Shown one piece after another: positions 52,253 to 60,541 of a stretch of 60,541 nucleotides of DNA. The translations under genes and the position numbers were made by a program. The notes below the pieces were generated by a model. The model did no database searches. It was given only the letters and a program-made list of their open reading frames with translations, and was not told the DNA's origin. The stretch's first letter is position 1. Every line of letters starts with the position of its first letter. Origin of the DNA: Halomonas urumqiensis (GTDB lineage Bacteria; Pseudomonadota; Gammaproteobacteria; Pseudomonadales; Halomonadaceae); the NCBI RefSeq assembly GCF_003028575.1, contig NZ_PYUD01000011.1, positions 1-60,541 of the forward strand, given 5' to 3'.

Positions 52253-54265
52253 ATGAAACTCATCAGCATGTTTAATCGCCAGGTAGCAGGAGCCGCCACT
52301 GTCACTTCGGCACTCGCGCTGTTGCCGCTTTCCGCCGCCGTGGCCCAATCGTTGCCTCCTGGCCTGTCTAGTCCGGGAACCAGTGATCTCACTCAGGTCG
52401 TGCAACAGGCGCTGGCAACCAATCCGGAAGTACACGCGGCCTGGAATGGCCTGCGTGCCGCGGGTAACGATGTCGGCGTAGCGCGCGGCAATTACCTGCC
52501 AAGCATCGATGCCTCGGCGGGCATCGGGGTCGAGGACCGTGAATTCGATACCGTGGGCAGTTACGAGACGAGCTTCTATGAGCTGTCACTGACCCAGATG
52601 ATCTATGACGGCTTCGCTACCCGCAATGAAGTCGAGCGATTGGATCGTGCCAAGCTGGTTCGCTACTACGAGCTGCTGGGAGCGAGCGAGAACGTGGCGC
52701 TGGAGGCGGCACGGGCTTACCTGGACGTCAGTCGTTACCGAGAGTTGGTCAGGCTCGCCCAGGACAATTATGCGCAGCATCAGCGAGTGTACGACCAGAT
52801 CGAGGAAAGGGTCCGCTCTGGTGCCGGCCGTGGCGTGGATCTCGAGCAGATCAGCGGTCGCCTGGCTCTGGCCGAGTCCAACTTGATGACCGAAGCCGCC
52901 AATCTCCATGATGTCACGGCACGCTACCTGCGTATCGTCGGCGAGCTCCCAACCGAGACCTTGGCAGCCGCACCACAACTCGATAATCGCTTGCCTGCCT
53001 CGGTGTCCGAGGCGATAGATCTGGCCTTCCAGGGCAACCCCGAGTTTCATGCAGCCATCGAGAATATCGAGTCCAGTCGTGCTGAGCAGCAGGGCACGCG
53101 GGCCGCATTTCAACCTCGCCTGGACCTGCGTGGCCGAACCGGCAATTACCGCAATGAATCCGGCTTCGATGGCGTCGGGCGTCGTGACCGTCACCGCCTC
53201 GAGCTGGTGGCCAGCATGAATCTCTACCGCGGCGGTAGTGATCTGGCATCATTCAGAGCCGCCAGTGATCGTGTGGAACAGGCAGTCAATCAGCGGGAAG
53301 TGGCGTGCAACAATGTCCGTCAGACCACCCAGATCGCCTACAACGATACCCGCCGCCTGCGTGAACAACTCGATTACCTCAATCAGCATCGTCAGTCCAT
53401 CGACAGAGTGCGCGGCGCCTACCAGCAGCAGTTCGATATCGGTGAGAGGACGCTGCTCGATGTGCTGGACAGCGAGAACGAATTCTTCGAGGCCAGTCGT
53501 GCCTTCGTGAACGCCGAGTACGACGTGGCACTGGCCGATGCGCGAACGCTTGCCGCCATGGGCCAGTTGATGCAGACCCTGGATGTCGTGGGTGATGACA
53601 TGCCGACCCTCTCTGAAATGGGCTCGGATGGTGTCGACCTGGATCCCGATTCAATCTGCCCCACGGAAGGGCCGATGGGTTACACCCTGGCGGACTTTAC
53701 CGGGGGTGACGCACCAGCGCCGACTCGTGCGCCTGATATCACGATGTCCGCTGATGCGCTGTTTGCCATCAATAGCGCTGAACTCAGCGCCGAGGCGCGG
53801 GGCGAACTCACCGAGCTTGCCAGCCAGATCCGCGGGCGTAACGATCTCGTGCGTATCTTCATTGCCGGGCATGCCGACACCACAGGCAATGACGCCATCA
53901 ATGATCCGCTGTCTCAGGATCGAGCCGATAGCGTCGCCAGTCACCTGGTCAGCCAAGGGGTAAGGAGAGAGTTGATCCAGACGGAGGGATATGGCTCCCG
54001 CGAGCCAGTCGCCACCAATGATACCGTAGAAGGGCGACGCCAGAATCGTCGGGTCGAAGTGACGCTGGAGCGCGAGGACGAGCGCCTGGACATGACCTCC
54101 GCCCCAGTGAAGAGACAACCGACACGTCAATTCAGCGATAACGATGCGCTATCGAGTGCCTGGGAAACGCAGCCTGCGCCAAGTGCTTTCAGCGTCTACT
54201 CGGAAATTTCCACGGTGCCAACGGAGCTGGCTTCATCGAGTAGCGACATCGCCGGTCGGGGGTGA
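52253..54265 (+). CDS. TolC-family outer membrane channel fused to an OmpA-like domain
   Basis: Outer membrane exit duct of a type I secretion system, 670 residues. A signal peptide covers about residues 1-31 (cleavage after AVA). Residues 40-445 are a TolC/AggA-type protein (LTQVVQQALATNPEVHAAWNGLRAAGNDVGVARGNYLPSIDA; LTQMIYDGFATRNEVERLD; QQQFDIGERTLLDVLDSENEFFEA). After a Thr/Pro/Asp-rich linker comes an OmpA C-terminal peptidoglycan-binding domain (about 495-605) with IAGHADTTGNDAINDPLSQDRADSVASHLVSQGV and EGRRQNRRVEVTL. A low-complexity tail follows. First gene of the operon with LapB- and LapC-type genes; it takes the LapE position. The fusion may fix the channel to the cell wall. Confidence 0.92.
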   Translation: MKLISMFNRQVAGAATVTSALALLPLSAAVAQSLPPGLSSPGTSDLTQVVQQALATNPEVHAAWNGLRAAGNDVGVARGNYLPSIDASAGIGVEDREFDTVGSYETSFYELSLTQMIYDGFATRNEVERLDRAKLVRYYELLGASENVALEAARAYLDVSRYRELVRLAQDNYAQHQRVYDQIEERVRSGAGRGVDLEQISGRLALAESNLMTEAANLHDVTARYLRIVGELPTETLAAAPQLDNRLPASVSEAIDLAFQGNPEFHAAIENIESSRAEQQGTRAAFQPRLDLRGRTGNYRNESGFDGVGRRDRHRLELVASMNLYRGGSDLASFRAASDRVEQAVNQREVACNNVRQTTQIAYNDTRRLREQLDYLNQHRQSIDRVRGAYQQQFDIGERTLLDVLDSENEFFEASRAFVNAEYDVALADARTLAAMGQLMQTLDVVGDDMPTLSEMGSDGVDLDPDSICPTEGPMGYTLADFTGGDAPAPTRAPDITMSADALFAINSAELSAEARGELTELASQIRGRNDLVRIFIAGHADTTGNDAINDPLSQDRADSVASHLVSQGVRRELIQTEGYGSREPVATNDTVEGRRQNRRVEVTLEREDERLDMTSAPVKRQPTRQFSDNDALSSAWETQPAPSAFSVYSEISTVPTELASSSSDIAGRG

Positions 54266-54382
54266 CGCCCGTCTCCGGCGGTCATGCTGCCGCCGGATCA
54301 ACGTCACCTCCCCGATTCGACTTTCATTCGAGTGGCTCCGTCAGGTTTACCTGCGGAGCCACGCGCCAGTTGAGAGGTAACT

Positions 54383-56551
54383 GTGTCGCGCAGAGAACCC
54401 TTGGATCCACCTGGGGCTTCGCGCCCCGCCATTCGTGATGAACTTCTCGAATGCCTGCAGGCCATTGCCAAGCTCCATGATCACACCACCACCGCGGAAG
54501 CCTTGACTGCGGGACTCCCCCTGGAAGATGGATGCCTGACGCCTGGTGTATTCCCACGTGCTGCCAGCCGTGCCGGCATGACCGCACGTATTGTCAAGAG
54601 TCGGCTGGTCCAGCTCAATCCAGCATTGTTTCCGGTGGTCTTGTTGCTCGAGCCTGGGCGTGCATGTGTCCTGGTCGCCCTGGATCTTAAGTCCCGATCT
54701 GCCCAGGTGATCTTCCCTGAGCTGGGAGATGCCACAAGCGAGATCAGTCTGGATGGCCTGGAAGACGGTTACAGCGGGCAAGCCATTTACGTACGTCCAC
54801 GTTTTCATTTCGATGACCGTGGGCCTGAAGTCAAGAAGCAGCGTTCTCGCCATTGGTTCTGGGGGGTGATCCGCGAAAACCGCAAGCTGTACCGCGATGT
54901 GATCGCCGGATCCGTGATCATCAACCTGTTCGCCGTGGCGATGCCGTTGTTCGTGCTCAATGTCTATGACCGGGTGGTGCCCAACCACGCCACCGAGACC
55001 CTCTGGGTGCTGGCCGTCGGTATCTTTCTTGTGCTGTGTTTCGACCTGGCACTGCGCTTGATGCGCAACGCCTTCGTCGATCTTGCGGCAAGCCGTGCCG
55101 ACGTCAAGCTCTCCTCGTCGATCATGTCGCGGGTGCTGGGTATGCGGATGCATGCCAAGCCAGCGTCGACCGGCTCTTTTGCCGCTACGTTGCAGTCGTT
55201 CGAAGCGGTGCGAGGATTCATTGGCTCGGCGACGATCGTCGGGCTCGTCGACCTGCCTTTCGTATTGATGTTCATGGCTATCATCGCCCTGATCGGCCCC
55301 CCATTGGTGATTCCGGTGATCGTGGGCGTGGTCTTCGTCTTACTCTACGCACTGGCTGCGCAAGGCAAATTGCACGAGCTATCCGAAACCACCTGGCGGG
55401 TGAGCGCGCAGCGAAACGCGACGCTTGTCGAATCGGTATCGCAGCTGGAAACCGTCAAGACATTGCGTGCCGAGAGCCGTATCCAGCATCTCTGGGAGAA
55501 GGCATCGGCCTTTCTGTCACGCACGTCGGCGCAGCTGCGATTGGTCAGTTCCTCAGTCTCCAGCGTGGCGCTTTGGGCGCAGCACAGCGTGGCGGTTTGC
55601 GTGATCCTGGTCGGTGTCTACCTGATCATCGAAGGTGATCTGACCCAAGGTGGCCTGATTGCCGCCTACCTGCTTTCTTCACGCGCCATGGCACCTGTCA
55701 GCCAGGCGGCGGCATTGCTGGCCCAGTACCATCAGTCCTCGACTGCTCTGCAATCGCTCAACGAGGTGATGGCGAAGCCAGTGGAGCGCGCTGAGGGAAC
55801 TTCCTTCGTCAGCCGGCCGGTGGTTCGAGGCGACATCCAGTTCAACAAGGTCTCGTTTCGTTATTCCGAGCAGGATCAGGAAGCACTGCGGGATATGTCC
55901 TTCACTATCACGCCGGGCGAGAAAGTCGCGTTACTTGGGCGTATCGGGTGTGGCAAGACCACCATCAACAAGCTGGTGCTGGGACTCTACCAACCGACGG
56001 CAGGTGCGGTATCGATCGATGGTGTCGATATCCGTCAGTTCGACCCTATCCAGTTGAGGCGCCACATCGGTTACGTGCCGCAGGATGTCAGCCTGTTTTA
56101 CGGCACGTTGCGCGACAACATCGTGGCTGGTGGCGGTAGTGATGGGGTGAGTGACGAAGCTCTGCTTCGCGCCATTGAACTGAGCGGGCTCGACAGGCTG
56201 GTCAACGCCCATCCTCAGGGGGTCGAGCTGCAGGTGGGCGAGCGCGGTCAGGCGCTATCGGGTGGCCAGCGTCAAGGGGTGGCAATTGCCAGGGCGTTAG
56301 TCGGTGACCCTCAGATACTCCTGCTCGATGAGCCTTCAAGTGCCATGGATCATGCCAGTGAGGAATCCTTCAAGACACAGCTCAAGCAGTATGCCCAGAG
56401 CAAGACCATGGTGGTCGTGACCCACCGGACGTCGCTGCTTTCGCTGGTGGACAGAATCATCGTCATCGATGCCGGAAAGATCGTGGCAGATGGTCCGCGT
56501 GACAAGGTGGTGGAAGCGCTGCGCAAGGGCCAGATCGGGAGGGCGGGATAA
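54383..56551 (+). CDS. lapB: Type I secretion ABC exporter, LapB type
   Basis: Inner membrane ATPase exporter of 722 residues for the adhesin. An N-terminal C39-peptidase-like domain (about 15-140) lacks a catalytic cysteine, as in exporters of RTX adhesins. Then come six membrane helices (about 170-440; DVIAGSVIINLFAVAMPLFVLNVYDRVVPN) and the nucleotide-binding domain with Walker A GRIGCGKT (519-526), QDVSLFYGTLRDNI, signature LSGGQRQ, Walker B ILLLDEPSSAMD and VVTHRTS. Walker A has Cys where Ser is usual. The start is GTG 54383 with GAGAGG upstream. Its stop overlaps the next start (TAATG). Confidence 0.93.
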   Translation: MSRREPLDPPGASRPAIRDELLECLQAIAKLHDHTTTAEALTAGLPLEDGCLTPGVFPRAASRAGMTARIVKSRLVQLNPALFPVVLLLEPGRACVLVALDLKSRSAQVIFPELGDATSEISLDGLEDGYSGQAIYVRPRFHFDDRGPEVKKQRSRHWFWGVIRENRKLYRDVIAGSVIINLFAVAMPLFVLNVYDRVVPNHATETLWVLAVGIFLVLCFDLALRLMRNAFVDLAASRADVKLSSSIMSRVLGMRMHAKPASTGSFAATLQSFEAVRGFIGSATIVGLVDLPFVLMFMAIIALIGPPLVIPVIVGVVFVLLYALAAQGKLHELSETTWRVSAQRNATLVESVSQLETVKTLRAESRIQHLWEKASAFLSRTSAQLRLVSSSVSSVALWAQHSVAVCVILVGVYLIIEGDLTQGGLIAAYLLSSRAMAPVSQAAALLAQYHQSSTALQSLNEVMAKPVERAEGTSFVSRPVVRGDIQFNKVSFRYSEQDQEALRDMSFTITPGEKVALLGRIGCGKTTINKLVLGLYQPTAGAVSIDGVDIRQFDPIQLRRHIGYVPQDVSLFYGTLRDNIVAGGGSDGVSDEALLRAIELSGLDRLVNAHPQGVELQVGERGQALSGGQRQGVAIARALVGDPQILLLDEPSSAMDHASEESFKTQLKQYAQSKTMVVVTHRTSLLSLVDRIIVIDAGKIVADGPRDKVVEALRKGQIGRAG

Positions 56552-57981
56552 TGGCCAAGGCAGCAACGAAAACGGCCGAACAACAGGGTTTCGAGGCCAT
56601 TGGGCGTTTCTCGGAAGTGGGGCGCAAGCCGTTCCGACCATTCATGGATCGGCTGTTCGCACGCCGTGTGAGTTCGGCCCATCTCGATCGTGATTGGGCA
56701 AACGATGCCGATTGGGCTCGCATGCAACAAGCCCCGATTCGCGCGCGTACCTTCCTTTATGTCGTGGTACTGGCGGTAGCGGGATTGATTACCTGGGCGT
56801 ACTTTGCTCCGATCGACGAGGTTACTCGGGGCTCTGGGCGCGTTATCCCGTCGAGCCAACTGCAGAAAGTACAGTCCTTCGATGGTGGTGTTGTTCAGAA
56901 CATCCAGGTGCGTGAGGGGCAACTCGTCGAGGCTGGCCAGGTGCTGATGAGCATCGACCCGACACGCTTCGTTTCCAATTTTCGCGAGAATCGCGCCCAG
57001 GCCCAGTCGCTTCGAGCCAAGGCCGAGCGCCTGCGTGCACTGGTGACGGAGACGCCATTCAATCCCGCGGAAGACTTGCGTACCAATGCGCCCGACATCG
57101 TCGCCCAGGAGCGTGAGGTGTACGAAAGTCGGCGCGAGGAGCTACGTCAGCAGGAAGGTATCCTCGAGGATCGCATCCGTCAGCGGGAAGAGGAGCTCAA
57201 TGAAGCCATCGCGCGACGTGATACGGCTCAGCGTGAGGCCAACATGGCGAGCCAGGAGCTCAACCTCACCCGACCGCTGCTTTCCTCAGGGGCGGTCTCC
57301 GAAGTCGAAGTGTTGCGATTGCAGCGTGACGTGTCACGAGCGACGGGTGAGCGGAATCAGGCGGCGGCTGCCGTTGCCCGGCTCGAGTCGGCGGTGGAGG
57401 AAGCCAAAGCGCAACTGAGTGAGGTCGGCGTCGAGCGCCGCAGTGACTGGCGTAACGATCTTGCCCAGGTGTTGGGTGACCTCTCGGCTCTGGATGAATC
57501 CAGTGCCGGCCTGCAGGATCGGGTCAGACTCGCTGAACTGCGCTCTCCTGTCGATGGTGTCGTCCAGAGGCTCGCGATCAACACCCTGGGTGGGGTCGTG
57601 CAACCCGGCCAGGATGTCGTGGATATCATCCCGAGCGATGATCAACTGCTGGTGGAGGCAAGAATCGCCCCGCAGGACATTGCCTTCCTGCGCCCCGGGC
57701 AGCCGGCGACCATCAAGCTGACCGCCTATGACTTCGCGATCTACGGGGGGCTGCAGGCGGAAATCGACCATATCAGCGCCGATACGATCACTGATGACAA
57801 TGACAACACCTTTTATCTGGTCCGTGTGCGCACGGTGGAAGGCGTCGAGCCCGATAGTGATATTTCGGTGATCCCCGGTATGACGGCGCAGGTCGATATT
57901 CTGACTGGCAAGCGTACCGTCATGCAGTTCCTGCTCAAGCCCGTGCTTAGGGCGTGGAATAACTCCATGGGAGAACGTTGA
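56551..57981 (+). CDS. lapC: Type I secretion membrane fusion protein, LapC/HlyD type
   Basis: Periplasmic adaptor of 476 residues joining the ABC exporter and TolC channel. A cytoplasmic N-terminus of about 65 residues is followed by one membrane helix (FLYVVVLAVAGLITWAYFA), a lipoyl half (SFDGGVVQNIQVREGQLVEAGQVLMSIDPTRF), a long coiled coil (about 140-320, with REELRQQEGILEDRIRQREEELNEAIARRD), and the second lipoyl plus beta-barrel part (LRSPVDGVVQRLAINTLGGVVQPGQDVVDIIP). One-base overlap with lapB. It keeps the full AprE/LapC family length. Confidence 0.93.
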   Translation: MAKAATKTAEQQGFEAIGRFSEVGRKPFRPFMDRLFARRVSSAHLDRDWANDADWARMQQAPIRARTFLYVVVLAVAGLITWAYFAPIDEVTRGSGRVIPSSQLQKVQSFDGGVVQNIQVREGQLVEAGQVLMSIDPTRFVSNFRENRAQAQSLRAKAERLRALVTETPFNPAEDLRTNAPDIVAQEREVYESRREELRQQEGILEDRIRQREEELNEAIARRDTAQREANMASQELNLTRPLLSSGAVSEVEVLRLQRDVSRATGERNQAAAAVARLESAVEEAKAQLSEVGVERRSDWRNDLAQVLGDLSALDESSAGLQDRVRLAELRSPVDGVVQRLAINTLGGVVQPGQDVVDIIPSDDQLLVEARIAPQDIAFLRPGQPATIKLTAYDFAIYGGLQAEIDHISADTITDDNDNTFYLVRVRTVEGVEPDSDISVIPGMTAQVDILTGKRTVMQFLLKPVLRAWNNSMGER

Positions 57982-58601
57982 TGAACAACGTCTTCATCAG
58001 CCACGGAAACGACGCAAAACCGCGCTGGCGAGAGGCCTTCGATCGAGCTCTGATCGTTCCCCCTGAAGCCGCCAGCCATCGAGTGAAGCCTGGTGATATC
58101 GCCTGGGTGATGGCGAACCTGGAGGATTGGCCCGTTTTGGTGAGCCGTCTACAGGCGAAGGGTGCGTCTCTTGTGGTGATGAGCTATGTGCCTACCTCAC
58201 TCGAGGCGTTTCAGGCGCTAGACTCAGGAGCTCGTGGGTATGTCCACGCGTTGTCACCGTCTCAATTGCTGCGTGAGGTGGCCTTGGTGATCTCGCACCA
58301 TGGCATCTGGATACCCACGGAGCTGATGGCTCGAGTAGTGGGAAGCACGTATCGCGCCCTCGGCGGGGAGGAGCGACTTCAGGATGACACTCTGGCGCTG
58401 CTGACCGAGCGTGAGCGAGCCGTTGCATTAGCCGTCGCAAAGGGACAAAGCAACAAGGAAGTAGCACGCTCCCTTGCGATCACCGAGCGGACTGTCAAGG
58501 CGCATCTTGGTGCGGTGTTTCGTAAGTTGGGCATTCGTGACCGCATGCAGTTGATTCTGCGTCTCTCCAATGCTCAGGAAGTCACAATCCCCTCGCAGTG
58601 A
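57981..58601 (+). CDS. LuxR-family regulator with degenerate receiver domain
   Basis: A 206-residue regulator. The C-terminal LuxR/NarL helix-turn-helix is clear: LTERERAVALAVAKGQSNKEVARSLAITERTVKAHLGAVFRKLGIRDRMQLILRL. The N-terminal 130 residues follow the receiver fold (VVMSYVPTSLEAFQALDSGARGYVHALSPSQLLREV) but show neither the acidic pair, nor the phosphoacceptor Asp, nor the Lys. It therefore should act without phosphorylation or bind a small ligand, as in VpsT/CsgD-type biofilm regulators. The start ATG overlaps the lapC stop (TGATG). It sits between the secretion genes and the adhesin and most likely controls the adhesin. Confidence 0.9.
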   Translation: MNNVFISHGNDAKPRWREAFDRALIVPPEAASHRVKPGDIAWVMANLEDWPVLVSRLQAKGASLVVMSYVPTSLEAFQALDSGARGYVHALSPSQLLREVALVISHHGIWIPTELMARVVGSTYRALGGEERLQDDTLALLTERERAVALAVAKGQSNKEVARSLAITERTVKAHLGAVFRKLGIRDRMQLILRLSNAQEVTIPSQ

Positions 58602-58667
58602 TATAGCCAAGACACATTTGGTTACTGTACCACGGTCCAATGTTCACATTTGTCCATATTGGCTAGC

Positions 58668-58706
58668 TTGACGGTATTGCTCATCTATGGGTATGCCGGC
58701 CGGCAT
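58668..58706 (+). promoter_or_regulatory. Candidate adhesin promoter with overlapping palindrome
   Basis: TTGACG (58668-58673) is a good -35 hexamer; a weak -10 (TATGCC, 58692-58697) lies 18 bases further. ATGCCGGCCGGCAT (58693-58706), a perfect 14-base palindrome, overlaps it and could be an operator for the neighbouring LuxR-type protein or a c-di-GMP responsive regulator. The 176-base gap shows that the adhesin may be transcribed separately from the secretion genes. Confidence 0.4.
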
Positions 58707-58777
58707 CGTGCTCCCTGGTATAGCCATTCTTCCAGATGTCACTGAACCTGGCTCACAGGTTTCACGAGGGACCATCC

Positions 58778-60541
58778 ATGACCATCGCAACCGTCGTTTC
58801 CATTACCGGACAGGCCTGGGCAAGAGATGCCGAGGGCAATCTACGTGAACTGCGTGTAGGCAGCACTCTGGAAGAGGGCGAGACGCTGTTGACGGCGGAT
58901 AACGCCACCGTTGAGCTCGAATTCGCTGATGGCTTGCCGCCAAGCGTGGTCGAAGGTGGACAAGTGGTCACCATGACCGCTGAACTTGACGCCGAGCAAC
59001 CGGTGGAATCCGGCGAGTTCAGTGCATTGGACGAAGATCTGGACACGCTGTTGACGGCGCTCGAAGGTGAAGGCGACCTGCTGGATGTGCTCGACGCGAC
59101 AGCGGCTGGTGCCGGTGGCGCTGGAGGTGGCGGCGAAGGAGGTGGGCATAGCTTCGTGATGCTGGGCCGCATCAGCGAGGCCACCAATCCTCAGGCTTAC
59201 AGCTACGATGCAGGGAGCCTGTCGGGTGTCGGGGTTGGTGCATCCGAGGAGACCCAACTGCCAGAAGAGGATGCGCCTACTGCCACGGTAGAATTCGAGC
59301 TGTTCGAGGGTGTGGCCAACGTGAGCGGTGGCACCATCGTGGAAGGCAGTCCTTTCCAGCTCATCGCCACGGTCGACACACCGCCTGTTGGGAGCCCTCT
59401 GGTCATTTCTCTGTCCAATGGCCAGCAGATCATCATTCCCGTCGGTGAAACCACGGGAGAGGTTTTGGTCGAAACGCGTGTCGATGACCCCTATGTGCAA
59501 GGTTCAGAGGACATTCCCATCACCGTCGTAGGGACCGAAGGTGGTGACTATGAGGAGCTCATTGTTCTCGACATTCCGCCGATTACCGTTGTCGATGACG
59601 ATGATGTCACAACAGTGGCCTTGGACGGTCCGCAAGATGTGCCCGAGCTGACCGAGATTACCCTCACGGCCAACGTCGACAATCCTCCGCAGACTGATCT
59701 GACTCTTGAACTCAGCAATGGCGAAGTCATCACCATCCTCGCCGGGCAGAGCAGCGGCTCGGTGACCTTCAATGCCCCCAACGTGCCCGATGGTGGCGGT
59801 GAGGTCAGCGTCACGATCGTCGGTGCCGAAGGCGGCAACTATGAAGCCCTCGATATATCTGGTGCCGAGCACACCACGGGTGTCATCGACCGTGTGCCAA
59901 GCGCGGGTGAAACCGCCAACGTACTCGACGATGCAGCGATACCGTCGGGTGACGCCATCGTCACCGGCACGCTTCCCTTGGGCTTCGGTGGCGATGGCGC
60001 CGGCGGCGTCGGCTTACAGGCGATGGACGGCCAAACCGCTACCCTTGGTACCGAATCCGTCAGCTATGCGTGGGATAACAGCACGAGTACCTTGCTTGCC
60101 ACTGGTCCCCGCGGTGACCTGTTCAGTGTCGTTGTCGACCCCCAGACCGGTGGCTATACCGCCACGCTTCTCGACAATGTTCTGCATACGGAAGGCGCCG
60201 ACGATGATGGATTGTCGCTTACGTTCACTGTTACCGATGCGGATGGCAGCAGCGTCAATGGTCAAGTCACCCTGAACTTCCTGGATGACGCCCCGACAGC
60301 GGCTGACGACACCATTACCCAAGCGGCCGAGAACGCCCCGGTGCTGGTCGACGTGCTGGCCAACGACGAGGTGGGCGCCGATGGCGTCGACCTGACCACC
60401 GGCGTGGCCGTGGTGGCGGGCAGCCTCACCGGCAGCGGCGATCTGGTCTACAACGACAACGGCACCTTCACCTACACCCCGGCGGCGGGGGAAGAGGGTG
60501 ACGTCAGCTTCCAGTACACGCTCACCGATGGCGATGGCGAC
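58778..60541 (+). CDS. Giant LapA-like RTX adhesin, N-terminal part
   Basis: First 588 codons of a very large surface adhesin exported by the preceding type I system; the gene runs off the window. ATG 58778 follows CACGAGGGA. Residues 1-130 form the retention module (VVSITGQAWARDAEGNLRELRVGSTLEEGETL) that ends in LDATAAGAGGAGGGGEGGGH. TAAG at 108-111 matches the dialanine LapG cleavage site of Pseudomonas LapA (Ala108-Ala109) in sequence and position. After it come two immunoglobulin-like/Calx-beta-like repeats (ELSNGEVITILAGQSSGSV, TIVGAEGGNYEAL), a VCBS-like segment and a cadherin-like repeat (DVLANDEVGADG, GTFTYTPAAGEEGDVSFQYTLTDGDGD). RTX repeats and the secretion signal are expected beyond the edge. 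Confidence 0.93.
   Translation, partial: MTIATVVSITGQAWARDAEGNLRELRVGSTLEEGETLLTADNATVELEFADGLPPSVVEGGQVVTMTAELDAEQPVESGEFSALDEDLDTLLTALEGEGDLLDVLDATAAGAGGAGGGGEGGGHSFVMLGRISEATNPQAYSYDAGSLSGVGVGASEETQLPEEDAPTATVEFELFEGVANVSGGTIVEGSPFQLIATVDTPPVGSPLVISLSNGQQIIIPVGETTGEVLVETRVDDPYVQGSEDIPITVVGTEGGDYEELIVLDIPPITVVDDDDVTTVALDGPQDVPELTEITLTANVDNPPQTDLTLELSNGEVITILAGQSSGSVTFNAPNVPDGGGEVSVTIVGAEGGNYEALDISGAEHTTGVIDRVPSAGETANVLDDAAIPSGDAIVTGTLPLGFGGDGAGGVGLQAMDGQTATLGTESVSYAWDNSTSTLLATGPRGDLFSVVVDPQTGGYTATLLDNVLHTEGADDDGLSLTFTVTDADGSSVNGQVTLNFLDDAPTAADDTITQAAENAPVLVDVLANDEVGADGVDLTTGVAVVAGSLTGSGDLVYNDNGTFTYTPAAGEEGDVSFQYTLTDGDGD

Noticed and set aside
54383..54800. Active C39 bacteriocin-processing peptidase domain in the exporter
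   Set aside because: No catalytic cysteine is present at the N-terminus; this is the inactive C39-like domain usual for adhesin exporters.

Overview
The window (60.5 kb, GC-rich) looks like the chromosome of a halophilic gammaproteobacterium, most likely Halomonadaceae. This rests on the acidic periplasmic proteins, the number of TRAP transporters, the gene order metG - rsxB-like - nth, and the Pseudomonas/Halomonas style of the housekeeping genes. The assignment is by recall of families, not by a search. No rRNA, tRNA, insertion sequence, phage gene or CRISPR array was seen.

Region 1 (1-32012) is a catabolic island for sugar acids, about 28 genes in opposed transcription units. It holds three TRAP transport systems (one cut by the left edge), two different IlvD/Edd-family aldonate dehydratases, an HpcH/HpaI aldolase, a 4-hydroxy-2-oxovalerate aldolase with its acylating aldehyde dehydrogenase, and an FAD-linked 2-hydroxyacid dehydrogenase. 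It also holds three FAH-superfamily enzymes, two SDRs, two PdxA2-type dehydrogenases, one DUF1537 four-carbon acid sugar kinase, an Ldh2-type oxidoreductase, an altronate-dehydratase (UxaA) homologue, a zinc alcohol dehydrogenase, an enolase-superfamily acid-sugar dehydratase, a ketoglutarate-semialdehyde-type aldehyde dehydrogenase and two GntR/FCD regulators. The first regulator closely resembles NanR. A TKGTATG motif, like the NanR GGTATA box, recurs at six sites in five promoter regions of the island, so the units probably form one regulon. Several non-phosphorylating routes (dehydration, C4 oxidation, hydrolysis or aldol cleavage) and one phosphorylating route (kinase plus PdxA2) appear to run in parallel. 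The exact substrates cannot be read from the sequence.

Region 2 (32054-48293) is core genome: argF, a monothiol glutaredoxin, rnt, argG, a HlyU-like protein, then a five-gene signalling block (orphan CheY-like receiver, a membrane PAS protein fused to a DEDDh exonuclease, a 65-residue membrane protein, an SSS-transporter histidine kinase of CrbS/CbrA type, and a DUF294 nucleotidyltransferase-like protein). After these come a glutathione S-transferase, nth, a soluble RsxB-like ferredoxin, metG and a small lipoprotein.

Region 3 (48321-60541) starts with an atypical bifunctional penicillin-binding protein and a small unknown gene. It then holds a complete type I secretion operon for a giant adhesin: a TolC protein fused to an OmpA peptidoglycan-binding domain, a LapB-type ABC exporter, a LapC-type membrane fusion protein, a LuxR regulator with a receiver lacking the usual acidic pocket, and the first 588 codons of a LapA-like adhesin with a TAAG site matching the LapG protease site. 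The adhesin runs off the right edge.

Convergent genes are usually separated by long perfect hairpins that should terminate in both directions. Start codons below were moved to internal ATG/GTG codons wherever a Shine-Dalgarno sequence and the family N-terminus favoured them.
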